Source: Laguncularia racemosa
Taxonomy: Eukaryota > Streptophyta > Magnoliopsida > Myrtales > Combretaceae
NCBI GenBank assembly: GCA_037954665.1
Contig: JBBMOL010000250.1
Coordinates: 806,001-870,000 of the forward strand
Reading direction: 5' to 3'
Length of the DNA: 64,000 nucleotides
Positions 23,365 through 34,604 of this stretch are shown here, in pieces. Under the pieces are notes generated by a model. It made no database searches and was not told the DNA's origin. It saw nothing but the letters and a program-made list of their open reading frames with translations. Both the position numbers and the translations under genes were made by a program. Each line of letters starts with the position of its first letter. Positions within the stretch are counted from its first letter, which is position 1.

Positions 23365-24530
23365 ATGCCTCCTAGAAGAATTGTAGGACTTAGATTATCT
23401 TGTGTTGGATGGGATAGGAATGCCCTAGATGAAAGATACCCTCCAGGATCGCCATAACAAGGAGCTCCAACACCAGCAGCTGACATAACCACACAGCTGC
23501 TAGAGACCTTGATTGCTTTTGTGAGAATGATAACCCAACAACATCAACAAGCCATGAAACCAACTAGGCCAGTAGAGGACCATTTCAGGCTAGATAATTT
23601 TGTTAGGCTAGCAAAGGAATTTAACGCAAAGGTTGATGACCTAATAAAAGCAAAACATTGGATAATAGAGATTGAAAAGGCTTTTACTGTGTTCAAGATG
23701 CTAGAGGATAGAAAAGTGGATTACGCAGCCTTCATGTTAAAAGGGTCGATGTAGACTAGTAAGCCAACATCTCCAGGATAACTGGAGTACCCGTCAACTG
23801 GTAGAGGTTTAGGGAATTATTTTATGAGAAATACTTTCCTAGTAGTGTCAAAAACAAGATAAAGGCAGCATACTATAATTGTCAATAATTTAAGAAGATG
23901 ATGTAAGAGTACAAAGCAGAGTTAAATCGTCTAATTAAATTCTTGCCTAAAGTAGTCTGTACAGATGATGCCTCTATATCTAAAAGGTTTATAAGAGGCT
24001 TAAAGCCTAACCTTTAGCATGAGGTGGAGTCCTTCCAACTACCTACCTATGTAGAGGTCTTCAGTAGAGTAAAATTCATATAATAGAGTCTAAAGAGAAT
24101 AGAGGACCAGCTATCCTATAGGTTAGGTATTGTTTTGGGGAAAAGGCCTACCTCGAGTACTACATATGCAGAAAAAGGAAAAAGGCTAGCATTATCTTAA
24201 GCCAGACTTGTGTCCTTCATGTGTGGGCCTATTTAAGCTAGGCTAATACCTTTAGCATTGCCTCTACCACCATAAGCAAGGTTAAGAAGAAGGTGTTCCA
24301 AGTGTCTAAAACCACATGATTTACATTAGTGCAATTAGCTAGAGGAGGCATGCTTTTTTTTATGGCAAGATAAAGCATTCTAGCATAAATTATATAGAGA
24401 AAGCCCTTCCCAAAACTTTCTATTACAACTATAAGCAAATGGGTTATAGGGCCTTTGAGTGTGGAATCATAGGTGGCCAAATAGCTATAGCGCCTCAAAG
24501 AGTACAGACCACAAGCAATACAACCCTAAG
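23365..24530 (+). pseudogene. gag of gypsy element
   Basis: Begins MPPRRIVGLRLS at 23365 and continues in broken frames. DHFRLDNFVRLAKEFNAKVD and IIEIEKAFTVFKMLEDRKVD match the gypsy capsid start (where living copies have PP-F-G-DP-A-W). Many stops follow. The zinc knuckle near 24420 (YYNYKQMGYRAFECG) is no longer CCHC. Confidence 0.75.
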
Positions 24531-24600
24531 GTCGAGCACAAGTATGCAGACCCCATATTACTAGTCCTAGGTAGAGAGCTCCAGCTCGTGTATTTTCCCT

Positions 24601-24960
24601 TCAACAACAGCAAAACCAAGACCCTTTAGACCAAGACATGGTAGTAGGTACGCTCCTGGTGCATAATAATAGTGCATATGTACTATTGGATACTAGTGCA
24701 ACACATTCTTGTATATCTGAAGTGTTTATACATATGTGTGCACTAATATCTAAAAAATTAGAGGATCCTTTAAATGTTAGTGCTCCATTAAGAGTAGGAA
24801 GAGAACTAGGGAAAATAGGTAGAAATGTCAAGATTGAGATCTAAGGGCGGGTGATGCCCGCTAATTTGTTTGTTCTAGACATGCTTAACTTTGATGTTAT
24901 TCTAAGAGCAAACTGTTATCAAAATTTCATGCCACCATAAACTATCATAAGTTGATGGTT
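24601..24960 (+). pseudogene. Protease of gypsy element
   Basis: Frame 24638-24844 reads AYVLLDTSATHSCISEVFI. The expected active site is D-S/T-G-A-T-H-S, so the Gly is replaced by Ser. NLFVLDMLNFDVIL further on matches the second protease strand. Confidence 0.75.
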
Positions 24961-25082
24961 TATTTCACTCCCCCTAATGAAGATCCTATCAATCTTAAGT
25001 TAGAAATGCAAAGACCTATGGGTTTACCAACATATGATTTGTAAGGCAAGAGTAAATTGGCTACTATAATAGCAATAGTAAA

Positions 25083-26530
25083 TTGTCTACTACAATAGCA
25101 AAAGCAAATAATGAGGTGAATCTTGAAGGAATGCCAGTAGTAAACACGTATGCTGATGTGTTTCTTGATGACTTACTAGGGTTACCACCAGACATAGAAA
25201 TTGAGTACTACGTAAATTTGGTGTCAAGCATAAACCTTATATCTAAGGCTCTATATAGGATGGTGCCTACAGAGCTAGCATAATTGAAAGTCCAAATATA
25301 GGAATTTCTAGATAAGAAGTTCACTAGGCCCAATGTATCATCTTAGGGAGCCCCGGTCTTATTTATAAAGAAGAAGGATGGTAGCAAGAGAATGTGTATT
25401 GATTACAAAGAATTAAATAAGGTTACTATCAAAAACAAATATCTTCTCTCTAGGATAGATGATCTCTTTGATCAGTTGCAAGGGGGCTTAAGTATTTTTA
25501 AAGATTGACTTAAGTTCATATTACCACTAATTGAAGATAACGGATGAAGATATCAAGAAAACTGCGTTTAAAACCCGATATGAGCATTATAAATTCCCGA
25601 CAATGCCCTTTGGTTTGACAAATGCTCCAGCTACCTTTATGGATTTGATGAATAAAGTTTTCAGGGAATTCCTAAATCAATTTATGGTGGCATTTATTGA
25701 TGAGATCCTGGTATATTTAAAAAGTAAAGAAGAACATGAAGAACACTTGAGTGTTGTACTAGAGAGATTACATGCTAAGAGCTAAATGCAAAATTTAAGA
25801 AATGTAAATTATGGTTGGAGTAGGTTTCTTTTTTTAGGCACATAGTTAACAAGGATGGTATTGCAGTAGGTCCAGAGAAAGTAAAGGCAGTGGTGGATTA
25901 GCTAACACCTAAGACAGTGACTAAAATTATGAGCTTTTTAAGATTAGCAGGTTATTGCCAGTGTTTTGTGGAGGGATTTTCCAAGATAGCCACACTATTG
26001 ACTAGACTAACTCAAAAAAGAGTCAATGTTTGAATGGGATGGCTAGTGTAAAAATAGTTTTATAAAGCTGAAAGAAAGATTAATCTCGGTACTAGTCTTA
26101 ACTTTACCAAAAATTGGAAAGAAGTACATAATATTCAATAATACTTCTAACCAAGGTCCAAGGTATGCTTTTATGCAAAATGGAAAAGTTATTACTTATA
26201 CTTCTTGCTAAATGAAGTCATATGAAAGAAATTACCCTACTCATGATTTGGAGTTAGTAGCAGTAGTCTTAGGGTTGAAACTTTAGAGACACTATCTATA
26301 TAGAGAGAAATGCAAGGTATACACAAATTACAAAGGTTTGAAGTATTTTTTACAATAAAAAAATTTAAATATGAGACAAAAAAGATGGTTTAAATTAATA
26401 AAAGATTATGACTTAGAAATACAATATCATCCAGGATAAGCGAATGTAGTAGCAGATGCTCTCAATAAAAAGAGGCAAGATAACTTAGCTACATTACTTA
26501 CTTCACGAAAGCCATTGCTTGAAGAAATGC
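25083..26530 (+). pseudogene. Reverse transcriptase and RNase H of gypsy element
   Basis: Readable RT landmarks are GAPVLFIKKKDGSKRMCIDY, KELNKV, TAFKTRYEHYKFPTMPFGLT and NAPATFMDLMNKVF, then AFIDEILVY where active enzymes have FIDDIL; the second catalytic Asp is Glu. The RNase H end reads MRQKRWFKLIKDYDLEIQYH and NVVADALNKKR. Stops and frameshifts occur throughout. Confidence 0.85.
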
Positions 26531-26559
26531 GAAGTATGGAATTAGAAGTGGTTACCTAG

Positions 26560-28020
26560 GAGATAGGGGTAAGACTCACCAATTTGCACATCCAACCAAC
26601 CATAGAGGATAAAATTAAAGCAACTCAACTAAAAGATAGAGGTATGTTAGAAATTAACTATAAGATGGAACAAAGGAATACACCTGAATTCAAAACTTAT
26701 CAAGGGGGAGTTTTGTGGTATGAAACCAAGTTACGTGTACTAGAGTTAGCAAAGTTGAAGAATGAGATTTTAAGAGAGTCACATTACTCTAGGTACTCGA
26801 TTCATCCTGGGAGTACTAAAATGTATAGAAACTGAACCCATTATTGGTAGAGAAATATGAAATGGGAGATAGCTGACTTTGTTTTTAAGTATTTGAGGTG
26901 TCAACATATCAAAATAGAATACTAGAGGCTAGTAGGAAAACTATAAATGAAAGTGGAAGCATGTAATTATGGATTTTGTTACTACACTTCCCAGAACTAA
27001 AGAAAAGCTTGATACTATATAGGTAGTAGTGGTTAAATTAATTAAATCAACACATTTTATACCCATCAGTATCCGTTGTCCCCTAGGTAAACTAACATAG
27101 TTATACATCAAGGAAATAGTAAGACTTCATAGAGTCCTAATGAAAATTATTTCTAATTGGAATATTAGATTTGTAAGTAGATTTTAGAGAAGCCTACATA
27201 GAGCTCTAGGCACCAAGTTGCAATTCAACACAGCTTTCCATCCTCAAACAGATGGGTAGTCAGAGCGAACTATACAAAATTTGGAAAAATATGTTAAGAG
27301 TTTATGTATTAGATTTTGGAGGAAATTGAGACAAACATTTACCTCTAGTTGAGTTTGCCTACAATAATAGCTACTAAGTAACAATTTAGATAGCGCCTTA
27401 CAAAGCGTTATATAGAAGGAAATGTAGGTCACCCTTACACTAGGATGAAGTAGGAGAAAGAAAAGTGTTAGGACTTGAATTGGTGCAGGAAGCTATAGAT
27501 AAGGTAAAGTTAATTAGACAAAGGATGCTATTGGTTCAAAGTTGCTATAAGAGTTATGCTAATATGAGGCAATGACCTCTAGAATTTGAAGTGGGAGATC
27601 ATATGTTACTAAAGATATCTTTAACTAAAGGTATTGTCTAATTCAATTTGAGAGGAACCTAAATCCTAGATATGTTGGTCCTTTTGAGGTTTTGAAGAAA
27701 ATTGGTAGCGTCGCTTACAGGTTAGACTTACTGCCTAGCTTGGCGAAAGTGCATGATATTTTTTATGTATCTATATTACAAAAGTTTGTAGCAAACTTCA
27801 ACCAAGTCACAATGCTTGAACCTTTGGATATACAATCGAATCTCATTATCGTAGAACAACCCATCTGCATTATAGATACTAAGGAGCAAATATTGAGACA
27901 AAGGATAATCTCTTATGTCAAAGTACAGTAGAATAACTGGACAGAATGTGAAGCAACTTGAGAACTAGAAGAGAAGATGCGAAGAAGGTATTTAGAACTC
28001 TTCCCAGATACCGGTAACTT
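26560..28020 (+). pseudogene. Integrase and C-terminal chromodomain-like region of gypsy element
   Basis: The frame 26584-26835 ends in the zinc-region text ILRESHYSRYSIHPGSTKMY. The core region is very broken; near 27240 HPQTDGQSER-type text survives as a frameshifted HPQTDG. Frame 27692-27931 gives KKIGSVAYRLDLLPSLAKVH and DIFYVSILQKFV, followed by IVEQPICIIDTKEQILRQR and ISYVKVQ, typical of Tekay/Del chromoviruses. Confidence 0.82.
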
Positions 28021-28041
28021 TTGAGGATAAAAGTTTTTGTA

Positions 28042-28051
28042 AGGAGGGGAA
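28042..28051 (+). promoter_or_regulatory. Polypurine tract of gypsy element
   Basis: AGGAGGGGAA immediately precedes the TGTAAAATAC start of the 3' LTR. Confidence 0.75.
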
Positions 28052-29900
28052 TGTAAAATACTAAAAACATATGAAATAAAGTGAATTTTATAACATGGAG
28101 TATCACTGTAATAACACATTTATGATAGGGATATTTTAGTCTTTTGGGGCAATAGGCTATATAAGCCAATAAAACCTTACTTGACACTTTTTTTCTTCTT
28201 GTTGTCAATGTGAACCCCTGTACTACATAAAACCTTAATTTATCCTAAACTGCACTTCAATTACAGAAGGATTTCCGAATCAAAGTACAATTGCGAAGGT
28301 AAGTATATGTATCAAATTAGTGGTTCTACATGTATTGTGTCTAATAGGAACTCGATTAAGACATAACATTGTAAAAATTTAGGGTTTTTGGATATTGCAA
28401 TTTAGACGCTAAAGTTGCCGAATCAAGTACATTTCGAGCTATGGACTCAAAGTATTCCCATTAAATTTAAATTCACAAAATTTGATAGATTTTATACTAG
28501 ATTTGGAGTATTTCCTTAATTGATGAGTGAAGGGATGGAGAAAGGGTCGAATGGTGGTGAGATTGGAGAGATCATGAGTTCAAAGTGGTACATGGTCAAG
28601 GTATACGGCCATATATACCTAATTATGCACTTGCTCGTGTTAAAATACACAGTCAAATACATAACTATATACTTAGGCGTGTTAAGAAAGACTTTTTGTA
28701 TAGTACACGACTAAGTACACGATAATGTACTTCAGCGCATTGAGGGGGCTTTTTGCATAGAAAGGTATATGGCCATGAACACAGTCATGCACATGGTCAT
28801 ATTATTTAAGAACACTCCCTTAATCTTTCTATTTCAGTTTTATTTAAGTCATGTTGTAGAGTAGAACTAATGATCATTTGCTATTTCGTGATAAGCTTTG
28901 AGGATCTTGTTAGTTGCAAATAAGTAAAACATGAAACCGCTCTTCTAGGTACATGTTTACTATACTTGTTGATTGTGTTTGTTAGCGATAGTAAATGAAT
29001 AAATTTAAAGTAAACTTGGTAAATAACTTGCTTGTTACTTGTGTGTGGCTCGACCTAAGGGCCGGAGATAGCAAATCTTTAGAGGGCACTCCAATTATCG
29101 ATATATGACATTATTCTTAGTGAAGTTCTATACCAAAATAATCTATGATAAATTTTAAAAGGTATTGGGGTCAGAGGAAGTAATTCTCGATACAAGTAGA
29201 AAGTTAGAGCTAGAGGTGATAGTTTTTTACCTGAAGTTAAAATTACTTAAACATCTATAATAAAATAGTATGGTAGGGTCATGAGTATCCTTGTGTTATT
29301 TGGTGATTAATTGAAAGATAATTGAGTGAATATCTGTTACTTATTTACCGCATTATCTACATGTAACTTGCATAGGTTGTGACATGCGCATGTATTTGAG
29401 TATTCAAGTACTAAGCTTAGCTCGACTTTCTTCTTTTTCAGCTACAAGTGGGTATGATGAGTATGTTGAGTACCACCAGTGTGTTGAATATGGCAAGTTT
29501 GGGGAGGTATATTATTATTATTATCAAAATGATGTTAGTAGAGGATACTATTATTACTATGATGATGAATAGTAGGGAGAAATGGAACTTAAAAGATTAC
29601 TTGACATTATCTTAGAGACTTATCATATAATTATGTTTTGGTTGATATGAACCTAATAGTGTTTTGGAAATTTTATTTATGGATTATTATTTTGTGATGG
29701 AATATTTGATTTAATTTTAATTATATTATGATTGAAATGGCTCATCCGTGAGTCAATTATTTAAATCATTAGAGTATGATTATTGTAATATATAATGGAG
29801 TAAAATGGATTAAGGGATAGTTATAATAAAAGTTTTTATGTATCATTATTTAGTAAAGATACGTAATAGATCGTAAAATTTCAAATTCTGTGACATAATA
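28052..29900 (+). repeat. 3' LTR of gypsy element
   Basis: About 1849 bp; aligns throughout with 21157-23006 (same internal tandem array and the GGTGGCAATTCC-like segment in degenerate form). Confidence 0.88.
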
Positions 29901-29905
29901 CCTAA
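29901..29905. repeat. Target-site duplication CCTAA (right copy)
   Basis: Exact repeat of 21152-21156. Confidence 0.85.
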
Positions 29906-31517
29906 TGATCCTATTTAGGACACGGAGAGAAAGAGAGAGATCGTGCATGTGCTGTCGTGCGGAAGAGAGAGAGAGAGCACGCTCAGAAACTCAGCGAAAA
30001 GCTCACATTAGTCCCAATGAACCATTTTCTCCAAGAGAGAAGATTTCGCTGTTGACTAGCGAGGGAGGGGGGCAAACTCGGAGAGACCGCCTTCGCCATG
30101 GCCTCTTTGAAAGCAAAACTCACTCATCGTTCTCAGTAACGTAAGGACATATATGTTCCATGCAGTTATTTTCCTTTTAAAGTCTTATCTAAGATCAAGA
30201 ATATATTTCATTCTAGTATACCATTTGGGAAGCCAATTTATTTAAGATTTGTGTTCAGCAGCTTATTCATTTTGTCTCTACTCCCATATTGAATGGAAGT
30301 TGCGTTGTTGCAAGTTGCAACGCCGCCTTGGTTTGACTTTTGTATTTGCCCATTTGTTTTTATAATTTATGTTTTGATATGAATATTTCTTTGTTTTAAC
30401 AACCATTCTTAAAAAGTATAGTGTCATATATCTTTGCCAAAGACACAAGGAAACAATCTACTTTAGTCATTTCTATTGCTTTCTTTTCATTTTTCTTTTA
30501 GACGCGTGTTATAGGAAAAGAAATATGAAAATTTTTCTAAGACTTAGAATTTAAATACTCGATTTAAAATACTGGGATTAAGTACATATTAAGTATGTAT
30601 TTACAATTTAGCCTCCCCCAAACTATTCGCATGTTATGCGGGCTTTTGGTTCAACATAAAGAGCGATCCTACCAATAAGGTTTGTGTTTGTGGTGCATCT
30701 CCCCAGCCCCACCACCCATCCTCTACGTTTTAGCGCAAAACTAAACCAGCCAAACAGCCAATTTTGCTTCTACCCTGTGGACACGCGGCCTGTGATTATA
30801 AATATATCATAGAATAAGACAGTATGGTACAGCTTAGATTAACTCTCCGAAAACATGTCTGGAGACACCTTTTTAAAAGATGAGAGGTCATTTTACAATC
30901 CTTTAGAAGACTTTGTTTTTTTACATTGACAAGATATTTACACTTCTGTTAGAGAGCGCAAATTTTTAAATTTTATCATGTTCGTTAGGAGTTTTTTTTT
31001 TTTTTCATTGCCATACCCATTTTGCAGACCAAGTATATAAATAGAATATATTTAATCCAGTTCCATAAAATTATGTGAACCAAACCCTACAAATCCACCG
31101 ATGCAAAAGGTTGCTATGTAATAAAAAATAAAAAAGAAAGATGCTATATAAAATCTACGTAGCTCAATTGAATAAAAAAAAAAAATTAGCTTAAGTCTAG
31201 CAAAAGTTTGTCAAATTTACCAGCCACGTAAGCAAGACAGGTATTCTGTTTATCAATGAAATGTCTAGGTAATGAAAGGACCGCTGTAGTAGAAGGAATT
31301 AGAATTTCGACCAATTTAATATCTCCTTTGTATCTGCCCCAAAATAAAACATATATCACCTTATGTATACTCTTAATATACCAGGGATGGCAAAGTTTGA
31401 AGAAATGCCATCCATATCCGATCCAACTTCATAAACACCAGGAAATTAATATTTGACATCAAACAACCGACGAAGGTTATTCACAACTCTTTCTGCGCTG
31501 GTGAGACTCATTCGTTC
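29906..31517. other. Intergenic DNA with a leader-like GA-rich block
   Basis: At 29915-30145 the base composition changes to GA-rich, comparatively GC-rich sequence ending in CGCCATGGCCTC, a 13-codon frame and AACGTAAGG. It looks like a plant 5' untranslated exon with a splice donor, but no coding exon that it could join was found downstream. The remainder to 31517 is AT-rich, with a poly-T run near 30995, and holds no supported gene. Confidence 0.35.
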
Positions 31518-34500
31518 CTACAAGGCCTGCATTTCCAACTTTGTTTGATCATTTTCAATGGCAGAGGGTGGTGCTATATCTTGGGCACCATCAGCAGCAT
31601 TCATCTCTTGAACAGGAGGAGGATTGACAATAGTCATTGGCATAACCACGTTATCAGATAAACGACTTTTCATCTCCCTATGCTCTTGACACAAGGCACA
31701 ACAGTGCATGCAACAGTGAACCAAACATGGGTCGCATGGTGAATTCTGCAGTTGGCAAGAAAGCAGTAAGCATAACTAGAAAATAACGTTTAATCTTATT
31801 TCCATCAAAGGAAATAGCTTCAAGCAGAAGTCCTGCAAACAATTCCTCAAGTCTATGTGACCCTCGAGAAAATCATTCTTATGGTACCAAACCATATATA
31901 TGCCCTGCCGGCATAGAAAATTATTGCTCTAGAATTCAACCCAAAAAAAAAAAAAAAAGAGCTATAGGAGAATGCAATTGCAGAAATCATAATGACAGTT
32001 GAGGAACTAGAACAATAACCATGCATCAAAAAGAAAAAAATGCAGAAGTTGCTATTCATAATTGGTTAAATTTTATGTCCTAGCAAGCTAGTGATGGTGA
32101 AAACTTCTTGCATTATCAATAAGAAGTAACAAAAGAAAATATACATACAACAGAGCAAAAATGAACTTCAATAACCAAACACAATGAGAATAAAGAGGTC
32201 AACCTACTTTCAAATGGTACTTCTTCTGCAAGGATTGCCGAGCAAGACCAGTGTAGATGCCACACATCCACCAAGCAAATAATAAACCCTCAGAGATGAG
32301 AAATGTTGTATGTGGATCCAAACCAGGGATTAATGCAGTAGCCAAAGCAAGAGCAACACCACCTTCCACACAGACAGCATGACATATGCATGGTCTGGTC
32401 CAAGGGGTATCTTCTCTCAAACTCTCAATATTACGTCCAAACAGAACACAAGGGCAAAATAGTCCAGTCCAGCCTGTGAAAAAGTGAAAAAAAGTAGAGA
32501 TTGAAGACTAGGCAAGACATGAAGAACGGTTTTTGCACACTGCCTGAGGAATAAAGTTACACAAAGTGGCGCATGGTGCTATTGAAGCAAGCAAGCACAA
32601 AAAAAAAAAAAAAAAAAAAGCTGACCATAGAAAAACAATTTTAAAAAGGCAGCAATTAGGCAACCAAGAATTCAAGCAAATACAAGTTCATAATGCATAA
32701 AGAAGATCCATCAACATGTTTCTCTCTTAAAAGCACCCTGTTGGCCTCACACCAGCTCATTTGTAGGTGGTCAAAATCTGGCTGCATCTTTCCAACTACT
32801 AAACCCAGCCCCAAAATGTATGATATCAATGGTTTTTATGCTGAAAATCTCAAACATGTATTAAAATTAATTAACAACTTCACCACTAAAGTTTGATTAA
32901 ATCAACGTGAAAAGCCTTCATGGGAACAATCTAGAATTACTTCTCATTCATCCATATGAGCAGGTATGGTGACATAAAGAAGATTGACTAGTAACATATT
33001 TGAGACACTGAGACCACCATAAGGACCCCAATTAAACTAATAGAGAGCATAAGGTAGTCTCCCCACTTACAGCTATCTCTATCTTCAGTGCATCCAAAAA
33101 TTCCAGTTGACCAATTTTCATCTGCTGGTGGCTCAAAGCTTTCAGGGAGAGGCTGGCCACACTCATTGCACTTACGAACATTCAACTGCAAAGGAACTTG
33201 TCCAGTTAGCTCTCAAGCCTAAATGCTTCTTTTGAACTTGCAAGCAGATAAGAGTGAATAGAAGTTCTGCTCATGAACATCATATGATATTACCACATAA
33301 GTAGCACACTGCATTATCCAATATTCAAGTCACCAGATTGTAAGATAACACAAAGGTTTTGGGATTCAGAGTGTGCCAGCAATTGGAAAAGGACAAAAAA
33401 AAAAAGTGTGCCAGTGGAGAATTTAACATGAAAGGCATGGAATAATATTCAATTCTAGCACAGTAATTGACTACGCCATCATTCTCTTAAGTAAATAGCA
33501 CTGCTAGATCAACTTATATCTAGTGATATCTCAAAATGAACCCATACAGGGACTTCAGATACATTTCCTTAGTGTCAAGACATTGAACAGCTTCCACACT
33601 GTAAGTTAATTATTCAGTGCAACATGAAAACTTCCTACATCATTTATTCATCCCCATCATCTAAAAGGACAATATTTACATTCAGATTTCCCAATCAGCA
33701 TAAAAAGCTTCCCTGACTCATCTTCTTATGAAGCTGTCTTTCTTGAGAAAAAATATGAGGAACTCCTCAGTTAATATTCATCCGAACTCCAGCAGAAAGC
33801 TGGGGCTAATGCCCTATTTCAATTGCAATACACTTCATAGTTTCTGAAACAGCATTGAGTATCAACAAGGATGAAACTTACGAAGCTGTCTTTCTTTATA
33901 ATGATAACATTATTTTTATTGTGTCTGGATTTTATACAAAACATTTGAGAAACACCTCAATTTTACTATTCCATGGAACTTTGGCAGAAGGTGAAGATGG
34001 CACCATTTCAATTTTAGTTTCCAAAAAAAAAAATTTAATATCAACCAAACTTCTCTTTCTCTGCAATATCAATTCAGGAAGTGAAGCGGACAACTCAAAG
34101 TTCTTCAACTCCATGAAACTGGTATTTACAATCCATTAAGACCAATTTCATCTTGAGTATTTGCATTCATGAGAATTTTAATTTTATCTTCTAATTACAC
34201 AAAATAAGCCCCAAAGTCAAGCAATGTAAAGTTTCGGTTCATCAGATTACAGTATATCTAAGAGGATCACAATTCACAACTTGATAAAACTTCAATCTAC
34301 TTGAAAGAAAATATCTCGGATCTGAACTTCCTTCAATCCTTCCCCCATCGTTTATATTCCGAAAAGCAAGAGAGATATTGACTACTATCTATCGAAAGGG
34401 AATAATACTCCAGGAAGAAAACCTCAACTTCAAACCAATTGAATCTTCAGCATACAATGTCAATATTACCGAGAGAGAGAGAGAGAGAGAGACCTGAGGA

Positions 34501-34604
34501 ACCTCAATAGGCTGATTCAGCTCACCAGGCTTGATGTCCTCCAGAGGAGCTTGATCTTTCGTCAACTTGACATATCTCGACGATTGTCTCGATCCTTCCG
34601 CCAT
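31518..34604 (-). CDS. PLAC8-domain protein, cell number regulator 6-like
   Basis: Minus-strand exons 34604-34494, 33185-33071, 32473-32208 and 31745-31518 join to 239 residues. The N-terminus reads MAEGSRQSSRYVKLTKDQAP and the text closely follows the Arabidopsis At4g23470 / CNR6-like family. It then has the Cys-rich KCNECGQPLPESF, GIFGCTEDRDSC split by an intron, the PLAC8 core GLFCPCVLFGRN, a hydrophobic segment around FLISEGLLFAWWMCGIYTGL, and CCMHCCALCQEHREMK followed by RLSDNVVMPMTIVNPPPV. PLAC8 proteins are membrane-associated; relatives affect cell number, cadmium resistance or calcium influx, and the role of this branch is not settled. The exon 1 donor is unusual: exon 1 ends CAG and is followed at once by a CT repeat (GTCTCTCT). 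A better-looking donor TCG/GTAATA lies 24 bases on and would add eight in-frame residues (VSLSLSLS); homologous proteins favour the shorter form. No canonical TATA box was identified. Confidence 0.92.
34471..34492. repeat. (GA)n microsatellite at an exon-intron border
   Basis: Eleven GA units on the + strand, CT on the coding strand, directly at the 5' splice site of intron 1 of the PLAC8 gene. Confidence 0.9.

Larger units (their letters stand above)
21157..29900 (+). mobile_element. Ty3/gypsy retrotransposon, chromovirus (Tekay/Del-like), dead
   Basis: An 8.74 kb element with LTRs of about 1850 and 1849 bp, a CCTAA target duplication, and the gypsy domain order gag, protease, RT, RNase H, integrase. 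The C-terminal text after integrase (YVGPFEVLKKIGSVAYRLDL, LAKVHDIFYVSILQKF, then EEQP-like and WTECEATWELEEKMRRRYLE) is the arrangement seen in Tekay/Del chromoviruses, which carry a degenerate chromodomain there. The element is full length but riddled with stops. The RT catalytic motif is altered, and LTR divergence is high by eye, so it is old. It lies between the TIP5;1 and PLAC8 genes. Confidence 0.92.
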
